DNA from: Akkermansia sp.
Lineage (GTDB): Bacteria > Verrucomicrobiota > Verrucomicrobiia > Verrucomicrobiales > Akkermansiaceae
Direction: 5' to 3'
NCBI GenBank assembly: GCA_017415995.1
Contig: JAFQDN010000026.1
Coordinates: 1 to 52,016, forward strand
DNA: 52,016 nt
Made by a program: the position numbers and the translations under genes. The notes beneath the pieces are model-generated. The model was not told the DNA's origin and ran no database searches. It was given only the letters and a program-made list of their open reading frames with translations. Below are positions 34,564 to 42,778 of this stretch, in pieces. Positions within the stretch are counted from its first letter, which is position 1. Every line of letters begins with the position of its first letter.

Positions 34564-36318
34564 ATGACGATACCGCAACAACTTTCAGAACAATTGCTGG
34601 CAGCATTGAAAAACGTGCTGGGTGATGCTTTGCCGGAGGGATTTGAACCCGCAGTGACAGCGTCTCAGGATTTGCGCTTCGGGGACTACCAGAGCAATGC
34701 CGCCATGGTGTTGGCCAAACAGGTAAAAACGAATCCGCGCGCCTTGGCCACGCAGGTGACGGAGGCCATGAGCGATTGCGCCGTTGCAACGCTCGAGATT
34801 GCAGGCCCGGGTTTCATTAACTTCCGGATTAGGCCGGAGTATTTTGCAGCGCGCGCACAGGCCATGTTGACGGATGACCGCTTGGGTGTAGCCGTAACGG
34901 ATAAGCCCAAGAGCCTGGTCATCGACTTTTCCGCCCCGAACGTCGCCAAACCCATGCACGTGGGGCACATCCGCTCCACCATTATCGGTGATACCCTGGC
35001 TCGCTTAGCCCGCTTTATGGGGCACACGGTTGTGACGGATAACCACATCGGCGACTGGGGAACCCAGTTCGGGATGATTCTCTGGGGGTGGAAAAACATT
35101 CTCCGCGCTGAGGATTTGGAGAGTGACCCCATCGAGGCTCTGCTTGATGTCTACAAAAAGGTTAATACCATGTGCAAGGAGGATGACTCCCTGCTGCCGG
35201 TGTGCAAGGCTGAGCTCGTGAAGTTGCAGAGCGGTGATGAGGAAAACCTCGGTATCTGGAAGCGCTGCATTGAGGTGACTAAGACCGGCTTGGAGAGGAT
35301 TTACGCCCAGCTGGACATCAGCTTCGATTACTGGCTCGGTGAGTCCGCCTATAATGATGCCCTGGCCCCCTTGGTAAATGATTTGCTGGAAAAAGGAATT
35401 GCCCGCGAGAGTGACGGCGCCGTGTGCGTGTTCTCCGATGGCTACCACAAGCCGCAGAATGACCCCTTCCTCGTGCAGAAAAACGGTGAGTGGGCAGCTG
35501 TGCCGGCCATCATTCGCAAGGCTGATGGCGGCTTCCTCTATGCAACCACGGACCTTGCCACACTGGATTACCGCACGGAGCACTTCAATGCGGATTCTAT
35601 CTGGTACGTTGTCGGTGCCCCCCAGGAAAAGCACTTTAAGCAGATTTTTGATATCGAGCGCATGCGTGGCGTAACCGGAGATTTCCGTCACGTTGCGTTC
35701 GGTTCCATCCTCGGGAAGGACCGCCGCCCCTTCAAGACTCGCTCCGGTGATACCGTAAGCCTCCAAGATGTGATTGACGAAGCCGTTGCCCGCGCTACTA
35801 AGGTGGTGGAAGAGAAAAGCCCGGATATGCCCGCCGATGAAAAAGCACGCGTGGCGCAGATTGTGGGCGTGGGTGCCATTAAGTTTGCGGAGCTCTCCCA
35901 AAACCGCATGAGTGATTACATCTTTGACTGGGATAAGATGCTCTCCCTCTCCGGTGATACAGCTCCTTACCTCCAGAATTCTTATGTGCGTGTACGCTCC
36001 ATCTTCCGTAAGATAGATTCGCAAGAGTTTGAGATTAAAAATATTACGCTTAACGAAGATGCTGAGATTCATTTGGCTCGCTTGCTGGTGCGCTATGCGG
36101 AAGTTGTGCCGAGCACCTTGGATGATTGCCGCCCGAACCTGCTGGCTGCTTACCTTTATGACTTGGCGCGCGCCTTCCATAGTTTCTATGAGGCTTGCCC
36201 CGTGCTCAAGAGTGAAGGTACCGTGCGTGAAACACGCTTGGCCCTTTGCGAGCTGACGGCTCGCGTCCTTAAACAGGGTATGGGCCTCTTCGGTATTCAG
36301 ATGCCTGAACGCATGTAA
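34564..36318 (+). CDS. argS: arginyl-tRNA synthetase
   Basis: Class I synthetase that charges tRNA-Arg. The ATG at 34564 gives 584 residues, the usual length, and begins MTIPQQLSEQLLAAL. The frame is open back to 34438, but that part holds the promoter. An N-terminal Add1-like domain (about 1-110) is followed by the catalytic core with HVGH at 132-135 (PNVAKPMHVGHIRST), the HIGH-equivalent signature. The KMSKS loop is degenerate (GKDRRPFKTRSGDTV), as in many ArgRS. The C-terminal DALR-type anticodon-binding domain ends GMGLFGIQMPERM. The message would have almost no leader. The downstream TPR-like gene follows after 20 bases and may be co-transcribed. Confidence 0.97.
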   Translation: MTIPQQLSEQLLAALKNVLGDALPEGFEPAVTASQDLRFGDYQSNAAMVLAKQVKTNPRALATQVTEAMSDCAVATLEIAGPGFINFRIRPEYFAARAQAMLTDDRLGVAVTDKPKSLVIDFSAPNVAKPMHVGHIRSTIIGDTLARLARFMGHTVVTDNHIGDWGTQFGMILWGWKNILRAEDLESDPIEALLDVYKKVNTMCKEDDSLLPVCKAELVKLQSGDEENLGIWKRCIEVTKTGLERIYAQLDISFDYWLGESAYNDALAPLVNDLLEKGIARESDGAVCVFSDGYHKPQNDPFLVQKNGEWAAVPAIIRKADGGFLYATTDLATLDYRTEHFNADSIWYVVGAPQEKHFKQIFDIERMRGVTGDFRHVAFGSILGKDRRPFKTRSGDTVSLQDVIDEAVARATKVVEEKSPDMPADEKARVAQIVGVGAIKFAELSQNRMSDYIFDWDKMLSLSGDTAPYLQNSYVRVRSIFRKIDSQEFEIKNITLNEDAEIHLARLLVRYAEVVPSTLDDCRPNLLAAYLYDLARAFHSFYEACPVLKSEGTVRETRLALCELTARVLKQGMGLFGIQMPERM

Positions 36319-36338
36319 TCTCCCATCAGCTAATTGTT

Positions 36339-38000
36339 ATGTTCCACGTGGAACAGCTGGCTCTTGCTTTGGTTTCAGCTGCTGCTATTGCGGCAGCTGA
36401 GTCAACGGTTGGCTACAGCTTAAAATTTGAAGATGACGAGTATGCGGAACCGGTGGAAGAAGCGTCCGCTACCGAGCCTGCACCGGAGCTAACCCCCTCC
36501 CCTGCCCCGGTTGATGAAGAGACTGCGGAGGAGGTTGTGGAAGTGGAACCGGAGGAGACGGAGTTGAAGCGTTATCCGGAGCAAAACTTACCCTTGGCAA
36601 CGTCTGACGCCGATGTGGCGCGTTGTGTGGAGGCGGGCATGGTGGATTTGTTGCTGGGGTGGGAAGAGTCCGCGCAGCGACATTTTGAAGCAGCCATCGT
36701 GCATGGGGTACACCCGGATAGCGAGTGTATGCTGGCACACATCGGCATGATTATGTCGGTGCCGGATACGCGGTTGAAGGAAGAGAACCGCAACAAGCTG
36801 ATGGAAAAAATTGATGTGGTGGCAGCCACACCGGTTGAGCAATTCTATCTGGCAACCTTCCTGAAATTAATATCACGGGAGCATGATGCAGCGGCGAATG
36901 ACTTTGCGGAACGCGCCACGCGCTACCGGGCAGACACGTTTTCCGCCGCCTGGGCAATCATGCTTTTGCACTGTGCAGATGTGGGCTATGATGCTACCGG
37001 GCGTCCGAATATGCACCAGGCGCGTGCATTGGAATTGGCAGAGCAATTTTATCAACAATATCCGGAGGATGCACTGATATGTTACGTACGTGCCTACATT
37101 GAGGAATCGGCGCCGAAGATATCGGAGCAGGCGCTGGAGGCCTCTGCAAAGGCCTCGCAACTGTTGCCGGGGCATCCCATGCCACAGCTGTTGCATGGGC
37201 ATCTTCTGTACCGTTCTGAGCGCGCTGCTGAGTCAGTGCCGTATTTCCGCAAAGCGGCGGAGTTGGCAGCAGGTGCAGAATTGCAACCCTTGCAGGAGCG
37301 ATTGCGCATGATAGCTCGTTTGTATGAGTCCACCGCATTATGGAGTGCTTGGAGGGATGAGGAAGCGCTGGAAACCCGCAAAGCCATGAACGCCGTGGCA
37401 GTGGATTCCACTTGCATGAAAACGCCTCTGATGGTGCTTTTGCGCTGGGAGGCCAACACCCTGCCCCTGCGTATACTTATCCGGCGTGAGGAAGCGCCGA
37501 CGGTAACGGAGATACGCGCCGCCGCAACGGCTGCAACGCCCTCCCCTGCTCTGCCCGGTGAGGACACCGTGCTGAAGGTGCGTAATTGCCTGCGTGCTGC
37601 TCTCTACGCCCGCGCTCGCATGAAGTCAGGTGATGTACAAAGCGCGCAAAAATCACTGTGTCTTGCACAAGAGGCATTGGCTGAGTTTCAGGATACGGAG
37701 GAGGATGTATTTGCACAAGGGGTGGAGTTTATTACGCCGTGGTACCGAGCGTTGGAGGCTTGCAAAATTGCCGTCCTGGTAGCAGGTTCCGAGGTGTACC
37801 CGGACCCGGATGAATTTTGGAAGAAGGTAGCAGCTTCATCCATGCGCCCCGGCACCATGTTGCTGCCGCCCCCGGTACCGAAACGCTGTGGAGAAAACCC
37901 GAATCCCAAGCCTGCTGCAAGCGCGGCTTCCAAGAGTGCCGGTGGTCATAAAAACAGCACTAAAAACACGAGAAAACGTAACCGGAAACGCAGAAGATGA
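36339..38000 (+). CDS. exported TPR-like protein of unknown function
   Basis: The 553-residue product starts MFHVEQLALALVSAAAIAAAES; its first six codons are the parS site itself. A hydrophobic signal-like stretch (6-20) precedes an acidic, Pro-rich segment (about 30-85). Helical TPR/Sel1-like repeats follow (about 95-340, with AALEASAKASQLLPGHPM... YFRKAAELAAGAELQPLQERL). The last 30 or so residues are very basic (HKNSTKNTRKRNRKRRR). No enzyme motif is visible. No in-frame start lies upstream before a stop codon, and the next ATG is far inside, so this start seems right although no ribosome site is evident. It overlaps the next gene by four bases (ATGA). Confidence 0.8.
   Translation: MFHVEQLALALVSAAAIAAAESTVGYSLKFEDDEYAEPVEEASATEPAPELTPSPAPVDEETAEEVVEVEPEETELKRYPEQNLPLATSDADVARCVEAGMVDLLLGWEESAQRHFEAAIVHGVHPDSECMLAHIGMIMSVPDTRLKEENRNKLMEKIDVVAATPVEQFYLATFLKLISREHDAAANDFAERATRYRADTFSAAWAIMLLHCADVGYDATGRPNMHQARALELAEQFYQQYPEDALICYVRAYIEESAPKISEQALEASAKASQLLPGHPMPQLLHGHLLYRSERAAESVPYFRKAAELAAGAELQPLQERLRMIARLYESTALWSAWRDEEALETRKAMNAVAVDSTCMKTPLMVLLRWEANTLPLRILIRREEAPTVTEIRAAATAATPSPALPGEDTVLKVRNCLRAALYARARMKSGDVQSAQKSLCLAQEALAEFQDTEEDVFAQGVEFITPWYRALEACKIAVLVAGSEVYPDPDEFWKKVAASSMRPGTMLLPPPVPKRCGENPNPKPAASAASKSAGGHKNSTKNTRKRNRKRRR
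36340..36355. other. parS centromere site 1
   Basis: The perfect 16-bp palindrome TGTTCCACGTGGAACA fits the chromosomal parS consensus TGTTNCACGTGNAACA bound by ParB. It overlaps the start codon of the TPR-like gene (ATG at 36339-36341), so a bound ParB could affect that gene's expression. It lies about 6.4 kb from the DnaA-box cluster. Confidence 0.92.
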
Positions 38001-39451
38001 GGTCGTGGGCAACACGCATTCCTGTAGTAGGAGCTTTGCTGTATTTATTGCTCCCGAACCTCCTGTTTTTGCTGGGTTGGGTGAAACCGTGGCTCAGCAT
38101 TCCGCTTTGTATGGCTCTCATTGTGGCGGTGTTCACTTTTATTTGGCGTTTACCTGCGCTGCGGTACAAGTGCGAGAAAAAAGACTTGCTGTTCCTGTTT
38201 TTGTTGCTGATTGGATGCTTGTTTGCAGTAGAATCATTGGGGATAAACGGGCATGCTCAGCAGTCCGGTGACTTTATTGTTCGCAATGCCATTTATGACT
38301 CACTGGTGCGGGAGGATTGGCCATTGTACAGTGAGCGCGGGGAGTATTTTGTGTATTATGCTGCTTATTGGTTGCCCCCTGCCCTGCTCAGTAAATGGCT
38401 TGGCGCAGCGTGTTCGGATGCCCTTCTCTGGCTGTGGACTACACTTGGTTTTGCGCTTGGTTTTGCCCTCTTGTACAGTCGTTTCAAGAGAGTAACGCTC
38501 CTCCTGATGGGCATACTCTTCCTCACCGGGCCCATTGCTACTTGGGGGGAGCTGCCTTATATCCTGAAGGAACTCTCAGAAAAAATCCCCGCTCTCACAC
38601 CTTGTGTCGCACCTGCTTATTCTCTTCTCGGTAGCCTGAATGCAGGCTTTAATTATGTGAGTTTTTGGAATCAGATTGCCTTCAATTCCTTTAATTCCGC
38701 TTTGCCCTTTTTTGTGTTTATTGCTCTCCTGATGGCTAGCCGACCCAAACCTACCGAGGCGTTTTCGTCGGCTGCTCTCATGGTTTCAACTTCTCCGTTA
38801 ATTGCTGTTGTAACTTTTCCGTATCTTATTGCTAATCAATGGAATAGAAGAAAATTCTTTCAATTGACGGATTTGGTAAGGCTAGCGCCGTTTCTATTAT
38901 TACTTGGCTGTGTAGCATGTTATTTTTCATGTGGAAACGGGGGTACTGCAGCCTGTTTGTTCAGTGATTTACCGGAGGTAACGGGCGAGCTGAGTCATCC
39001 TGCCAAGCGCTTTGCTCGCTATGTGCTTATCATGCACCTGATGATAATACCAACCTTTTTTCTGCTGCGAAAGCAGTTCAAACGCACCGCTGCTTACAAA
39101 TACTCCGTGCTATTAATTGCGCTGCTCCCCCTAGTTTGGATTGGAAGGTGGAATAATGAATTGCTGATAAAAGGCAGTACCCTGCTTTTCTTTCTGCTCT
39201 CGGTCATGTACGCCCTCTTAATCAGATATGGTAAGGGGCTAAGACGCACGGCTGCTATTATTTTCCTTTCCCTTACTACCATCATGTTCTTCTGGGATAT
39301 GGCTGCAAGATTCCTTCACTACTATTCTTGGAATCCTGCTCGTATGGAGAAAAATATCCGTTCCTCGTGGAATGGTCATCTCAATCACCCGGACCACCGC
39401 TGGTATCGTAATTTCTGGGGTGCTCGAAACTCATCCGTCCTTAAACCCTGA
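37997..39451 (+). CDS. polytopic membrane protein, possibly glycosyltransferase-like
   Basis: The 484-residue protein has roughly ten hydrophobic segments spread over its length (for example VVGALLYLLLPNLLFLLGWV, LLFLFLLLIGCLFAV, FALGFALLYSRF and VLLIALLPLVWIG). A soluble loop follows TM3 (SGDFIVRNAIYDSLVREDWPLYSERGEYFVYYAAYWLPPALLSKWLG). A membrane topology with an acidic/aromatic first loop resembles GT-C-type glycosyltransferases or O-antigen enzymes, but no diagnostic motif was found. The gene overlaps the TPR-like gene by four bases and is translationally coupled. Parts of the region 38.8-39.2 kb look richer in A and T. It ends at the parS2 hairpin. Confidence 0.75.
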   Translation: MRSWATRIPVVGALLYLLLPNLLFLLGWVKPWLSIPLCMALIVAVFTFIWRLPALRYKCEKKDLLFLFLLLIGCLFAVESLGINGHAQQSGDFIVRNAIYDSLVREDWPLYSERGEYFVYYAAYWLPPALLSKWLGAACSDALLWLWTTLGFALGFALLYSRFKRVTLLLMGILFLTGPIATWGELPYILKELSEKIPALTPCVAPAYSLLGSLNAGFNYVSFWNQIAFNSFNSALPFFVFIALLMASRPKPTEAFSSAALMVSTSPLIAVVTFPYLIANQWNRRKFFQLTDLVRLAPFLLLLGCVACYFSCGNGGTAACLFSDLPEVTGELSHPAKRFARYVLIMHLMIIPTFFLLRKQFKRTAAYKYSVLLIALLPLVWIGRWNNELLIKGSTLLFFLLSVMYALLIRYGKGLRRTAAIIFLSLTTIMFFWDMAARFLHYYSWNPARMEKNIRSSWNGHLNHPDHRWYRNFWGARNSSVLKP

Positions 39452-39525
39452 CTTGTTGAGCGTGGACTTTACTTTAATGTAACGGTATTATCTACGGACG
39501 CGATCGCTATATTAAAATGAAAAAC

Positions 39526-39541
39526 TGTTCCACGTGGAACA
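39526..39541. other. parS centromere site 2, doubling as a hairpin
   Basis: A perfect TGTTCCACGTGGAACA lies in the gap between two convergent genes. The palindrome extends to 26 bp (39521-39546), and on both strands it is bordered by T-rich sequence. As RNA it would form a stem of 11 bp with a four-base loop followed by UUUU, so the site could also act as a terminator for both genes. Confidence 0.92.
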
Positions 39542-39550
39542 GTTTTCATT

Positions 39551-40045
39551 TCAAAATTTTGAATCGTCCTGCCAGATGATTGTGTAGGCGTCATCGAGTT
39601 CCCGTACGGATTTCGGATGACGCTGTGCGTAATGCAATAGCTCCTGCAACAAGTCGCCGGTGGCATATTGTTTCAACCGCTCGAATGTGTCGCCTTTGAG
39701 AGCGGGGCAATTTTTATAAAGACCGAGGACTAATGAAGAGCCGCGCTTCATTAAACGCAGGGGCCATATTCTGCATTCAAAGGGACGTAGTTCACGCGGT
39801 AGGGTGCAACCTGCATCCGGGTTGAGCATCGGGCAGTTTGCCGTTTCAATTTCAGAGTCGGTGCAAAAGTGCAGATAAAAAGTTGTGGAACCATCCGCGC
39901 GTTTGTAAAGCGGGACAGCTTCTTCTTGGAGCAGATATATCAGCTCGTCTTCCAGGGAGGGAGTTTCCCACGCGGAACATTTGCGAAAGTTACAACAAAG
40001 CTTGCAGGCGGCGCAGTCTGCAGGTGTGAAGATTCCGGTCAGCAT
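39551..40045 (-). CDS. YkgJ-family cysteine-cluster protein
   Basis: The 164-residue protein carries the cysteine pattern of the YkgJ (zinc- or iron-binding, UPF0153) family. CAACKLCC is near residues 11-18, followed by CSAW, CPMLNPDAGCTLPRELRPFECRIWPL in the middle, and a last Cys in KNCPAL. Such clusters probably bind Zn or an Fe-S cluster; the biochemical role of the family is unknown. The ATG at 40043-40045 overlaps the end of the DUF2156 gene by seven bases, so the two are translationally coupled. It ends ten bases from parS2. Confidence 0.88.
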   Translation of the reverse strand: MLTGIFTPADCAACKLCCNFRKCSAWETPSLEDELIYLLQEEAVPLYKRADGSTTFYLHFCTDSEIETANCPMLNPDAGCTLPRELRPFECRIWPLRLMKRGSSLVLGLYKNCPALKGDTFERLKQYATGDLLQELLHYAQRHPKSVRELDDAYTIIWQDDSKF

Positions 40046-40938
40046 GTGATGTGTGCGTTAAATTTTTTCAGAATGAGTGAGGGATAGTAAGAAAGCTTGG
40101 CGCGTCGCAAGCCTTCTATGTTCAAATCCTCTTCGCGGTTAATGAGTGGGGTGTGGGTTCTCAGAGCAAACTCACGGTTGATGATGGGGTACGCATCACG
40201 GAACTCCGGTATGCATTTTTCGTAGTGAATATCCGTAATGTTTTCGTTGATGACGGAGGCAACACACATAGCAATAGGTCTGTTGTTCAGTAATAAGATG
40301 CCACCCCGCAGCCGCAGAAGCTCCGGCATGGAAAGTGCTTTTTTGATGGCTGCAAACTCATGCTCCGGGGCAGGGGAGTTGTACATATTTTCCTTCCAAG
40401 CGGCTGCTATGCCAAGTGCCTTGTCGCTGTTTTCCGCTGTAAGTTCCATGTAGATGCACTTGCCGTACACTCGCTCAAACTTGCGGATGTGGTTCCTTTT
40501 TTTATGGTATAAAGTGCCCGGTAAGTTTGCCAATGCTGCCGTATTGTAGATGTAATCAGAGTCTCCCTCATCACAGCTTACGGTCATTTTGTTGCCGTAA
40601 CGTGTCTTTAATTTGGCAACTTCTTCTTCCGTCAGTAGGCAAAATCTAAGCTCTTTTTCGCGTCTTTCCGCATCGGTTTCTATCACATGAAGACAGCTTT
40701 TTATGGCATCCGTATCACCTTTTCCGGCCGGAAAAGCGTATCCTTTCAGTCGTGTTTCACCCCCGAAATAGCGCAACAAATGTTCCACGTGGAACATGAT
40801 TTCTGTGTGATATTTTTCACGCAAAAGGTAGAGATTGGTAAATGAAAGATCACTTTGGAGGGCAGATAGAGCGCACCTACGCACAGCGTCTGCATCGCTG
40901 AGCTCGGGTATTCTGAATATAGGTGCCGCGTTGTTCAT
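40039..40938 (-). CDS. DUF2156 family acyltransferase-like protein
   Basis: DUF2156 proteins are GNAT-fold relatives of the lysyl-phosphatidylglycerol synthase catalytic domain. The 299-residue protein shows the family signature LYHKKRNHIRKFERVYG, the HYEKCIPEFRDAYPIINREFA block and the end LNIEGLRRAKLSYYPSLILKKF. The ATG at 40938 was chosen because an extended -10 box lies 13 bases upstream; two earlier methionines fall in or before that promoter. The third parS site lies inside the coding region and is read as MFHVEH. The substrate is unknown. Confidence 0.87.
   Translation of the reverse strand: MNNAAPIFRIPELSDADAVRRCALSALQSDLSFTNLYLLREKYHTEIMFHVEHLLRYFGGETRLKGYAFPAGKGDTDAIKSCLHVIETDAERREKELRFCLLTEEEVAKLKTRYGNKMTVSCDEGDSDYIYNTAALANLPGTLYHKKRNHIRKFERVYGKCIYMELTAENSDKALGIAAAWKENMYNSPAPEHEFAAIKKALSMPELLRLRGGILLLNNRPIAMCVASVINENITDIHYEKCIPEFRDAYPIINREFALRTHTPLINREEDLNIEGLRRAKLSYYPSLILKKFNAHITC
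40781..40796. other. parS centromere site 3, inside a gene
   Basis: A perfect TGTTCCACGTGGAACA (18 bp as ATGTTCCACGTGGAACAT) lies inside the DUF2156 coding region and encodes MFHVEH. Conservation of the exact 16-mer inside a gene would indicate selection for ParB binding over codon choice. Confidence 0.9.
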
Positions 40939-40951
40939 ACGTTGATGCTCC

Positions 40952-40960
40952 ATTATACCA
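40952..40960 (-). promoter_or_regulatory. extended -10 promoter of the DUF2156-YkgJ pair
   Basis: On the minus strand TGG is followed by TATAAT (40952-40957). A TTGACA word sits too close (seven bases) to serve as its -35. The ATG at 40938 follows after 13 bases. Confidence 0.5.
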
Positions 40961-41114
40961 TCATTGTCAAGCAATGTTATTTTATTGCTATTTAATCCTC
41001 TTTATTTCAGTGTATTATAAATAATTTATCAAGCTGTCTTCCGTGAGTGTCTGCATGGATTGGGTTAATTTTCAAGCAGCAGCAAATTCTGATTTATCGG
41101 GCACGGAAGGCATA

Positions 41115-42023
41115 TCAGAAGCACGCGGATATATCCTTTTCAATCTGAGCGCGGAGCTCATCAACGGAGGCAAACTTACGTTCCGGGCGGATAAAGCGGA
41201 GGAGTTCCACGCGGAGTTCGGTGCCGTAGAACTCGCCTTGATTCCAAGTAGGGAAGTGCGCCTCCAGGCGGGTTATTTTAAGATTTTCCGCAATGGTGGG
41301 GCGGGTGCCGATGTTGGCGATGCCGGTATAGAGCGTACCGTTCAGCTTTGTTTGCACGGAATAAACTCCGTGCGCGGGTGTGGCGGCAATAGCGGGAACT
41401 GCGATATTGGCCGTCGGGAAACCCAGTTTTCGGGCAAGTTTTTGCCCGTGCTCCACAGTGCCGCAAATGCTGAACGGGCGTCCGAGCATGGCATTGGCAA
41501 TATGCAGATTTCCCTCTGCCAGATGCCTGCGTATAGCTGAAGAGCACACCACTTCATTCTTGTGCAGCAGCATATCATTCACGCAGGCACGGAAGCCGCG
41601 TTGAGTGGCTTGTTGCGTCAAAAAGTGGGCATTACCTGCGCCGTGTTTTCCGAAATGCCAGTTGGAGCCCACGGATATTCCCGCCACCTGTGAAGCGCTG
41701 CACAGGGCATCCAAAAAGAGCAGGGGCGGCATTTCCGCAAGCTCGGCGGTGAAGGGAAGTTCCAGCAGGACATCTACCCCAAGTTCCTCCAGCAGGCGGT
41801 ATTTTTCCGCAGGGGTAGGTGTAAGGAGCAGGGGAGCATGTTCCGGGCGCAACACGGCCAGCGGGTGGGGCGAAAAGCAGAGAACCCCGCGCAGGGAGCC
41901 CGGTGTGTTTGCGGATTCAATCACGCGCTTATGACCTTCATGCACGCCATCGAAGAAACCCGCAGCCCAATGCACAGGTTGCTTAATATCAATAAGTTGC
42001 GTGAATGAATGGTATATATGCAC
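41115..42023 (-). CDS. ribF: bifunctional riboflavin kinase/FAD synthetase
   Basis: RibF makes FMN and then FAD. The N-terminal FAD synthetase (nucleotidyltransferase) domain has the HxGH-type motif in FFDGVHEGHKRV (His28, His31) and a CSSAIRRHLAEG motif. The C-terminal flavokinase domain (about 180-300) has KLGFPTANI and ANIGTRPT. The length of 302 residues is normal. It is the last gene of the eamA-nrnA-truB-ribF operon, 14 bases after truB; truB-ribF is a common bacterial pair. The 140 bases after its stop show no terminator. Confidence 0.95.
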   Translation of the reverse strand: MHIYHSFTQLIDIKQPVHWAAGFFDGVHEGHKRVIESANTPGSLRGVLCFSPHPLAVLRPEHAPLLLTPTPAEKYRLLEELGVDVLLELPFTAELAEMPPLLFLDALCSASQVAGISVGSNWHFGKHGAGNAHFLTQQATQRGFRACVNDMLLHKNEVVCSSAIRRHLAEGNLHIANAMLGRPFSICGTVEHGQKLARKLGFPTANIAVPAIAATPAHGVYSVQTKLNGTLYTGIANIGTRPTIAENLKITRLEAHFPTWNQGEFYGTELRVELLRFIRPERKFASVDELRAQIEKDISACF

Positions 42024-42037
42024 TGATTATCAATCTG

Positions 42038-42778
42038 TTACATGTTTCTATCGGCCAGCACTTTTTCGATGGGGAGGAGTTTGGCTGCTAATTCCTCGCG
42101 CGATGCAGCTTTGAGGGTAGGAACATCAATCGCCTCGGAAATATCGAAATGGCCGGAGCGAATACGGCGCAGCGCCGTCAGATGGGCACCGCAGCCCAAG
42201 TATTGGCCAATGTCGTGAGCGTAGGTACGGACGTAGAAACCCTTGCTGCAATGCACGGTAAAATCCACCTCGGCAGCAGCGGTGTCAATACGTGTAATCT
42301 CGTAGGAGAGCACCTGCACGTGGCGAGCCTTACGCTCCACCTCCTTTCCTTTGCGGGCGAGCTTGTAGCACGGGACGCCGTTAATCTTCACAGCGGAGTA
42401 CATGGGCGGCACTTGGTCAAAAGCTCCTGTAAAGTGACGGAAAGCCTCGCGAATGGCGTCCTCCGTAATATCCTGCGTGGGTTTTACGGCCACCACTTCG
42501 CCGTCGGCATCCTGGCTGTTCGTTTCGATGCCCAGCTTCATGGTGGCTGTGTACACCTTATCCTCACACATAAGGAGGTCTTGCATCTTGGTAGCCTTAC
42601 CCACCACTACAATCAGCATGCCGGTGGCCATGGGATCCAGCGTGCCGCAGTGACCTACTTTTTTTGTGTTCAGAATTCGCCTGCACAGTGCCACGGCATT
42701 GTGTGAGGTGAATCCGGGGTCTTTATCGACAAGAAGCACCCCGCAAGGGGCTTCCGGGGTGGTGGTAGGGGTGGTCAT
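42038..42778 (-). CDS. truB: tRNA pseudouridine-55 synthase
   Basis: TruB makes pseudouridine 55 in the T-loop of tRNAs. The 246-residue protein has the family block KVGHCGTLDPMATGML with the catalytic Asp48, followed by the YSAVKINGVPCYKLARKG motif and the KGFYVRTYAHDIG block near residue 175. The ATG at 42778 overlaps the end of nrnA by four bases, so the two are coupled. The protein is shorter than E. coli TruB because it lacks a full PUA-type C-terminal domain, as in many bacteria. Confidence 0.96.
   Translation of the reverse strand: MTTPTTTPEAPCGVLLVDKDPGFTSHNAVALCRRILNTKKVGHCGTLDPMATGMLIVVVGKATKMQDLLMCEDKVYTATMKLGIETNSQDADGEVVAVKPTQDITEDAIREAFRHFTGAFDQVPPMYSAVKINGVPCYKLARKGKEVERKARHVQVLSYEITRIDTAAAEVDFTVHCSKGFYVRTYAHDIGQYLGCGAHLTALRRIRSGHFDISEAIDVPTLKAASREELAAKLLPIEKVLADRNM

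Noticed and set aside
39963..39978. parS-like word TTTCCCACGCGGAACA
   Set aside because: Three mismatches to the parS palindrome and symmetry broken; it lies in the YkgJ coding region and is probably chance.
41207..41222. AGTTCCACGCGGAGTT resembling parS
   Set aside because: Only the central bases agree; at least four mismatches, inside ribF.
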